Below, piece by piece: positions 57,871 to 64,000 of a stretch of 64,000 nucleotides of DNA. A model generated the notes under the pieces. It ran no database searches. It worked only from the letters and a program-made list of their open reading frames with translations, and was not told where the DNA came from. The translations under genes were made by a program, and so were the position numbers. The stretch's first letter is position 1; each line of letters opens with the position of its first letter. This stretch comes from Saccharospirillaceae bacterium (GTDB lineage Bacteria > Pseudomonadota > Gammaproteobacteria > Pseudomonadales > Oceanobacteraceae). The stretch covers positions 1-64,000 of the forward strand of contig JAKVCS010000004.1 in assembly GCA_022448365.1 (NCBI GenBank), written 5' to 3'.

Positions 57871-58689
57871 TTATTTCTCATTCCATAAGGATTCAGCCGG
57901 TACCTGGCCGGATCCTTGTTGGAATACCAGCAGCAGGTGCCGACTGCGATCCAGGTGAGCGCTGGGCTTAGCGGTTACCGTGGCAAATGATTTGCCTGAG
58001 ATGTTTTCGACCGAGGTGACGGAGGCAACCGGATAACCTTTCGGATAACGACCACCCAGCCCCGAGCTGACCAACAAATCACCGACCTCAATATCGGCCG
58101 TGTTGGGTACGTAAATCAGTTCCAGCACATCGAGGCTACCCGTACCGGCAGCGATCGCACGCACGCCGTTTCGATTCACCTGCACCGGGATAGCGTGGTT
58201 CGGGTCGGCAATCATTAATACCCGACTGCTGCGTGGCAGTACATCGATGACCTGACCCAATAAACCAAACGCGTCCAGCACCGGCTGACCAATAAATACG
58301 CCGTCTTGAACACCTTTATCAATCAGGATTTGTTGAGAAAACGGATCGGGGTCGACGGCGGTCAGGGAGGTCACCAGTATGCGGTCATCCACCTGTTCGG
58401 AAGCTGACAGCAGCTCGCGCAGTTCGATATTCTCGGCTTCCAGCGACGCCAGTCGTTGTGCTTTAGTCTCCAGGATCAGATTACGGGCAGTGAGTTTTTT
58501 GTTTTGGTTGAGTAACTCTTGATGGGTAGCGGCCGACTCGCCGAACCAGTTCGCCATTGTGGCTGGAATAGCGGCCACTTTTTGCGGTGGCAAAATCAGG
58601 TAACCGCTGGCCTGGCGCAACGGTTGCAGCCAGGGCGCGTGGCTGTCTAACCAGATCAGTGCCATCGCAAGCACAACAATCATGGCCAC
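57871..58689 (-). CDS. mreC: Rod shape-determining protein MreC (start uncertain)
   Basis: 272 residues if GTG 58689 is used, which has AAGGG 6 bases upstream. A membrane helix would then begin at residue 2 with no basic residues before it, unusual for MreC. The frame stays open upstream and encodes a family-like leader (K-S-Q-F-Q-I-P-R-Q-Q-G-Q-K) with no ATG, GTG or TTG. An ATC pair at 58734/58731 lies behind AAGGA. A coiled coil (about 55-90) and the beta-rich periplasmic domain follow (V-D-P-D-P-F-S-Q-Q-I-L-I-D-K-G, G-D-L-L-V-S-S-G-L-G-G-R-Y-P-K-G-Y-P-V-A). It links MreB to wall synthesis. Confidence 0.88.
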   Translation of the reverse strand: MAMIVVLAMALIWLDSHAPWLQPLRQASGYLILPPQKVAAIPATMANWFGESAATHQELLNQNKKLTARNLILETKAQRLASLEAENIELRELLSASEQVDDRILVTSLTAVDPDPFSQQILIDKGVQDGVFIGQPVLDAFGLLGQVIDVLPRSSRVLMIADPNHAIPVQVNRNGVRAIAAGTGSLDVLELIYVPNTADIEVGDLLVSSGLGGRYPKGYPVASVTSVENISGKSFATVTAKPSAHLDRSRHLLLVFQQGSGQVPAESLWNEK

Positions 58690-58826
58690 TTTTTGCCCTT
58701 GTTGCCGGGGGATCTGAAACTGAGATTTGATGATGTTTTCCTTACCGTCAGCGATGTCCAGAACAACGAATGAAGCTGACGCTGCTAAATGTAAAGACCT
58801 TACTATACCGACTCGCTGATAGGCTG

Positions 58827-59708
58827 TTAACCGTCATTATGAGAAGTGTTTATGCCTTTGAGCAATTCCTGATAGCCAGCGCGGAAATCGGGGTATTTAA
58901 AGTGGTAGCCACTGTCGAGTAAGCGCTGATTATTGCATCGTTTGCTGCCGGCGAAACGACCCATACTGAGATCGGTAAGTTCTACATCCAGCTGCTGAGC
59001 CAACCACTGCGTCACATCGTGCAGGCTGACCGGTAAACAATCACTGGCGAGATAAAGAGTATCGAGGGCCTTGCCAGCCATTTTTAATTGAATCAGATGC
59101 GCTAATACACCGGCACAATCATCCCGGTGAATGCGGTTGCTGTAGCTCAGTGGCTGTTGTGGTGCGCCTTTGCCGCTGCGGACATTTTCCAGTAAACGAT
59201 TACGACCCGGGCCATAGATTCCGGAAAAGCGAACGGCGGAGGAGGAAATACCGTGGTTTTCCAGTCGTTGTTCGGCTTCCAGCATTATGGCGCCACTAAA
59301 ACGCTTGGGTTCCGTGGTGGAGGTTTCATCGACCCAGCAGTGATCGGCTTGATGATAGACCCCGGTGCTCGAGGTGAAGAAAATATGTTGTGGCGCTTGT
59401 GGCCAGTAATCGATGGCTGTCAGCGTGTTGTTTAAACCATCGATATAGGCGCTGCGGTAACCGGCCTCGTCGTGTTGAGTGGCGGCAGCGCTGTAAATCA
59501 CAAAATCAGCGGGTTGCTGTTTTATAATTCCGATAAAAGTACTTGTTTCGGTAAAGTCGGCACTGATGCGGGTAAAAGACTCTGGTAATTTATCGCCATT
59601 ACGGCGTACACCAATGATTTCGATGTCTTGATTATGAGCGCTCAGTAATTGTTTACCCAATTCGCTGCCGACATCTCCACAACCAATAATTAATACCCGA
59701 ATTGCCAT
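58827..59708 (-). CDS. NAD-dependent epimerase/SDR-family protein, YeeZ-like
   Basis: 293 residues from ATG 59708, with AAGGGAAG upstream. The Rossmann motif G-C-G-D-V-G-S-E-L-G lies at about 9-18. F-F-T-S-S-T-G-V-Y-H lies mid-protein, but the YxxxK pair is not obvious. R-F-S-G-I-Y-G-P-G-R-N-R is typical of YeeZ-like extended SDRs. The reaction is unknown. It stands between mreB and mreC, an unusual place, and a terminator isolates it from mreB. It may share a transcript with mreC. Confidence 0.78.
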   Translation of the reverse strand: MAIRVLIIGCGDVGSELGKQLLSAHNQDIEIIGVRRNGDKLPESFTRISADFTETSTFIGIIKQQPADFVIYSAAATQHDEAGYRSAYIDGLNNTLTAIDYWPQAPQHIFFTSSTGVYHQADHCWVDETSTTEPKRFSGAIMLEAEQRLENHGISSSAVRFSGIYGPGRNRLLENVRSGKGAPQQPLSYSNRIHRDDCAGVLAHLIQLKMAGKALDTLYLASDCLPVSLHDVTQWLAQQLDVELTDLSMGRFAGSKRCNNQRLLDSGYHFKYPDFRAGYQELLKGINTSHNDG

Positions 59709-59750
59709 TAAACTTCCCTTAATGCGGTACTGAACCGGAACATCAGACAT

Positions 59751-59782
59751 AAAAAACGGAGCATAAAAGCTCCGCCTTTTTA
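59751..59782 (-). terminator. Rho-independent terminator after mreB
   Basis: CGGAGC (59757-59762) and GCTCCG (59769-59774) form a stem with a 6-base loop; on the minus strand six T follow. It lies about 55 bases after the mreB stop and would separate mreB transcripts from the epimerase-mreCD genes. Confidence 0.82.
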
Positions 59783-59835
59783 AGCAATCGATTGTACGTT
59801 TATTTACGCCATCGATCAGAAGCTGACATTGAGGG

Positions 59836-60930
<1,095 letters not shown>

Positions 60931-61093
60931 CTAGCAACGGTGGGGATTTAGAGCAAGGGCGCAGAGTTATTTAGAGGAACAGGGATTTGTGCTAGTCTTC
61001 TCCGCTTTCTTTTATGTATCTCTGTTGTTTTATCAAGTAAGACGCTTAAACAGGGTTGCCAATTTTCATTATCTAATTTACTGGAGTACCCGT

Positions 61094-61381
61094 ATGGCTC
61101 TGGATCAGGATCAGATTCGTGATATCGCGGCATTGTCGCGTTTACAAATCGATGATACGCAAGTCAGCGAATATCAGAAAAACCTGAGCAATATTCTCGA
61201 TTTGGTAGACCAGTTAGCTGCCGTCGATACCTCGGCCGTTGAGCCAATGGCTCACCCTCTGGACGCGGTACAGCGCTTGCGTGCCGACGTTGTCACCGAA
61301 ACCAACGAACGCGAGCGCTTCCAGAAAGTGGCTCCACAGGTGGCTGAGGGCCATTACATCGTGCCAAAAGTGGTTGAATGA
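61094..61381 (+). CDS. gatC: Glutamyl-tRNA(Gln) amidotransferase subunit C
   Basis: 95 residues from ATG 61094; upstream frame sequence (from 60989) is hydrophobic and unlike GatC. The helix D-Q-I-R-D-I-A-A-L-S-R-L-Q-I and the L-S-N-I-L-D-L-V-D-Q-L segment are typical, and the end H-Y-I-V-P-K-V-V-E is conserved. It stabilises the GatAB enzyme. It is first in gatCAB and starts 220 bases from mreB on the other strand. Confidence 0.95.
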   Translation: MALDQDQIRDIAALSRLQIDDTQVSEYQKNLSNILDLVDQLAAVDTSAVEPMAHPLDAVQRLRADVVTETNERERFQKVAPQVAEGHYIVPKVVE

Positions 61382-61402
61382 TCAGCGAAGGAATATTGAG
61401 AC

Positions 61403-62869
61403 ATGCATAACAAAACAATTGCTGATATTTCCCGCGAGTTAGCGGCTGGTGAATATTCCAGTGTTGAAATCACGCAGGATTTATTAGGCCGTATTAAAGA
61501 TAAAGACGGCGACTACAACAGCTTTATTACCGTCACCGAAGAACAGGCGCTGGCTCAGGCAAAAGCCGCCGACGAACGTCGCGCTGCGGGTAACGCCGAA
61601 GCCTGGACCGGTGTACCGATGGCTCACAAAGATATTTTCTGCACCGAGGGGGTACTAACCACCTGTGCCTCGAAAATGCTGAGCAACTTTGAAGCGCCAT
61701 ACGATTCCACCGTGGCCGACAACTTTAATAAAGCCGGTGCGGTGTGTTTGGGTAAAACCAACATGGACGAATTCGCTATGGGTTCATCCAACGAAAGCTC
61801 GTATTACGGTGCAGTGAAAAACCCGTGGGATACCGATTGTGTTCCGGGTGGTTCTTCCGGAGGTTCGGCGGCCGCAGTTGCTGCGCGTCTGGTGCCGGGT
61901 GCTACCGCAACCGATACCGGTGGTTCGATTCGCCAGCCAGCAGCGCTTTGTGGCATTACCGGTCTGAAGCCAACTTATGGTCGTGTTTCTCGTTACGGCA
62001 TGATTGCGTTTGCTTCCAGTCTGGATCAGGCCGGTACCATGACCCGTACTGCTGAAGACTCGGCGATGATGATGAACGTAATGGCGAGCTTTGATAACAA
62101 AGACTCGACCTGTGTTGATCATGAAATTCCGGATTACACCGCGACGCTGAATGATTCGTTAGAAGGTATGACGGTGGGTCTGCCAACTGAATATTTCCGC
62201 GATGATTTATCGCCGGAAATGCAGCAGCAGGTAATGAACGCCATTAGAGAATACGAAAACCAGGGTGTGAAGGTGAAAGAGATTTCTTTGCCAAATACTC
62301 ACTTGGCGGTTCCTGCGTATTACATCGTTGCTCCGGCGGAATGTTCGGCCAACCTGTCTCGTATGGACGGCGTTCGTTTTGGTTACCGTTGTGAAGATCC
62401 AAAAGACATTAACGATCTGTACGTTCGCTCCCGTGGTGAAGGTTTTGGTGATGAAGTTAAACGCCGCATTATGGTGGGCACTTACGCGCTGTCTGCGGGT
62501 TTCTACGATGCTTACTACAAAAAAGCACAACAGGTTCGTCGTTTAATTAAAAATGACTTTGTTGAAGCCTTTAAAGACGTCGACATGATCATGAGTCCGG
62601 TAACACCAACACCTGCCTTTAAAGCCGGTGAAAAAGGTGATGATCCGGTGGCAATGTACCTGGAAGATATTTTCACCATCGCATTAAACCTGGCGGGTCT
62701 GCCGGGTATGTCGATCCCATGTGGTCAAGTGGGTGTTGAAGGTGGGAAGGATTTACCGGTTGGCCTGCAGTTAATTGGTAATTATTTCGACGAAGCACGT
62801 CTGTTAAATGCTGGCCATAAATTCCAGCAAGCAACCGACTGGCATTTAAAAACACCGGCTGGCATTTAA
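61403..62869 (+). CDS. gatA: Glutamyl-tRNA(Gln) amidotransferase subunit A
   Basis: 488 residues, full length. The amidase-signature catalytic triad is visible: Lys in V-P-M-A-H-K-D-I-F, the cis-Ser in [10 protein letters not shown], and the nucleophile Ser in T-G-G-S-I-R-Q-P-A. It releases ammonia from glutamine for the transamidation of Glu-tRNA(Gln). It begins 21 bases after gatC. Confidence 0.97.
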   Translation: MHNKTIADISRELAAGEYSSVEITQDLLGRIKDKDGDYNSFITVTEEQALAQAKAADERRAAGNAEAWTGVPMAHKDIFCTEGVLTTCASKMLSNFEAPYDSTVADNFNKAGAVCLGKTNMDEFAMGSSNESSYYGAVKNPWDTDCVPGGSSGGSAAAVAARLVPGATATDTGGSIRQPAALCGITGLKPTYGRVSRYGMIAFASSLDQAGTMTRTAEDSAMMMNVMASFDNKDSTCVDHEIPDYTATLNDSLEGMTVGLPTEYFRDDLSPEMQQQVMNAIREYENQGVKVKEISLPNTHLAVPAYYIVAPAECSANLSRMDGVRFGYRCEDPKDINDLYVRSRGEGFGDEVKRRIMVGTYALSAGFYDAYYKKAQQVRRLIKNDFVEAFKDVDMIMSPVTPTPAFKAGEKGDDPVAMYLEDIFTIALNLAGLPGMSIPCGQVGVEGGKDLPVGLQLIGNYFDEARLLNAGHKFQQATDWHLKTPAGI

Positions 62870-62881
62870 GGGGGCTACATC

Positions 62882-64000
62882 ATGGAATGGGAAGTTGTAA
62901 TCGGCCTTGAGATCCACGCTCAGCTGTCGACTAAATCCAAAATTTTCTCTGGCTCCAGTACCGCTTACGGTGCCGAAGCCAACACCCAGGCTAACGCCGT
63001 TGATCTGGGTTTACCGGGTGTTTTACCGGTATTTAACGAAGAAGCACTGCGTATGGCGGTGAAATTCGGTTTAGCGATCGATGCGGAAATTGGTGAAAAA
63101 TCCGTGTTTGATCGTAAAAACTATTTCTACCCGGATTCGCCAAAAGGTTATCAGACCACTCAGCTGCACCACCCAATCGTCGGTATGGGCCATATCGATA
63201 TTGAGTTGGACGATGGCGAAACGAGACGAATCAACGTAACCCGTGCGCATCTGGAAGAAGATGCCGGTAAATCGGTACACGAAGGTTTCGACGGCTTTTC
63301 TGGTATCGATTTAAACCGTGCCGGTACGCCGTTAATCGAAATTGTTTCTGAGCCGGAATTACGTTCCGCCAAAGAAGCCGCTGCGTATTTCCGTAAAATG
63401 CACAGCATCGTGACCTACTTAGGTGTGTGTGACGGTGATCTGTCTCAGGGCTCTATGCGTTGTGACTGTAACGTGTCTCTGCGTCCGAAAGGTCAGGAAG
63501 AATTCGGTACCCGTACTGAAATTAAAAACGTGAATTCTTTCCGTAACGTTGAACGTGCGATTGAAGTAGAAATCGAACGTCAGATGGACGTACTGGAAGA
63601 CGGCGGTGTGATCGTTCAGGAAACGCGTCTGTACGATGCAGATAAAAACGAAACCCGTTCTATGCGCTCGAAAGAAGTGGCGAACGATTACCGTTATTTC
63701 CCGTGCCCGGATTTATTGCCGGTTATCATCGACGATAACTACATCGAAGCGGTTCGTGAAACATTGCCGGAATTACCGGATGCTAAGCGTGCTCGTTTTG
63801 TGAAAGATCATGGCTTAAGCGCAACCGACGCGGCGGTAATTGCGTCTAACCGCGATCTGGCTCACTACTTCGAAGCTGCAGCAAAAGCGGCTAACGATTA
63901 CAAGCTGGCGGCTAACTGGGTGCAGGCAGATGTATCGGCTGCACTGAACCGTTTAGAGATTGATGTCACTGAGCTGGCAGTTAATGCAGAACAGCTGGGT
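62882..64000 (+). CDS. gatB: Aspartyl/glutamyl-tRNA amidotransferase subunit B, truncated by window end
   Basis: 373 codons are visible with no stop. It begins [15 protein letters not shown], 12 bases after the gatA stop. Conserved blocks include [19 protein letters not shown] and E-I-K-N-V-N-S-F-R. GatB binds the tRNA and activates Glu with ATP. About the last 100 residues, including the C-terminal YqeY-type domain, lie beyond the window. Confidence 0.97.
   Translation, partial: MEWEVVIGLEIHAQLSTKSKIFSGSSTAYGAEANTQANAVDLGLPGVLPVFNEEALRMAVKFGLAIDAEIGEKSVFDRKNYFYPDSPKGYQTTQLHHPIVGMGHIDIELDDGETRRINVTRAHLEEDAGKSVHEGFDGFSGIDLNRAGTPLIEIVSEPELRSAKEAAAYFRKMHSIVTYLGVCDGDLSQGSMRCDCNVSLRPKGQEEFGTRTEIKNVNSFRNVERAIEVEIERQMDVLEDGGVIVQETRLYDADKNETRSMRSKEVANDYRYFPCPDLLPVIIDDNYIEAVRETLPELPDAKRARFVKDHGLSATDAAVIASNRDLAHYFEAAAKAANDYKLAANWVQADVSAALNRLEIDVTELAVNAEQLG

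Overview
The window is a 64 kb stretch of chromosome from a gammaproteobacterium. Three blocks follow the gene order known from Pseudomonas and E. coli: mlaFEDCB-ibaG-murA-hisGDC, yrbG-kdsD-lptCAB-rpoN-hpf-ptsN-rapZ-npr, and the mre/rng/yhdP region next to gatCAB. The catabolic content (long-chain alcohol/aldehyde oxidation, acyclic terpene degradation, intracellular PHA mobilisation) and the moderate GC suggest a marine oil- or lipid-degrading lineage of the Oceanospirillales type. That placement is inference. No rRNA or complete tRNA, no CRISPR array, no insertion sequence and no prophage was seen.

Layout. 1-0.8 kb: accessory-looking DNA with one small unknown gene and an imperfect duplication. 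0.8-6.2 kb: a minus-strand operon (aldehyde dehydrogenase, Tat-signal small subunit, GMC alcohol oxidoreductase) facing a TetR-type regulator. A sigma70-like promoter with a perfect palindrome in its spacer lies between them; a lipoprotein gene follows the regulator. 6.2-9.4 kb: a glutaredoxin-like protein, a LysE-type exporter, a CLCA_X-type HExxH protein and a LysR regulator. 9.4-17.5 kb (minus): hisC, hisD, hisG, murA, ibaG, mlaB, mlaC, mlaD, mlaE, mlaF, covering histidine synthesis, the first committed step of peptidoglycan synthesis, and retrograde phospholipid transport. 17.7-25.3 kb (plus): yrbG, kdsD, lptC, lptA, lptB, rpoN, hpf, ptsN, rapZ, npr, with kdsC missing from its usual place. 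25.4-29.3 kb: mgtE, darP/yjgA, and a fagA-like gene plus fumC behind a possible Fur site.

29.5-39.5 kb holds the most distinctive catabolic block: an acyclic terpene utilisation (atu) cluster of isomerase-like gene, atuG, atuF, atuE, atuD, atuC and atuA on the minus strand, and a divergent TetR gene (atuR-like). A perfect 7-4-7 inverted repeat lies in the intergenic region, and a Rho-independent terminator closes the operon. Geranyl-CoA carboxylase (AtuC/AtuF), citronellyl-CoA dehydrogenase (AtuD) and isohexenylglutaconyl-CoA hydratase (AtuE) form the core pathway. atuB and atuH of Pseudomonas are not present.

39.6-50.3 kb: a NYN-domain protein, a SpoU-type RNA methyltransferase, ridA, spoT, rpoZ, gmk, an alpha/beta hydrolase, an orphan periplasmic binding protein, smrA, a Spy-like protein, an intracellular PHA depolymerase and an MscS channel. 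50.4-60.9 kb (minus): a nitrilase-family amidase, yhdP, rng, maf, mreD, mreC, an NAD-dependent epimerase and mreB. The mre operon is split: a terminator and the epimerase gene lie between mreB and mreC, and mreC has no ATG start. 61.1-64.0 kb: gatC, gatA and the first 373 codons of gatB, cut by the window edge.

No wholly unknown multi-gene system stands out. The best leads are the atu regulon with its operator, the promoter-embedded operator of the alcohol/aldehyde operon, the split mre locus with the odd mreC start, the missing kdsC, and small intergenic repeat structures.
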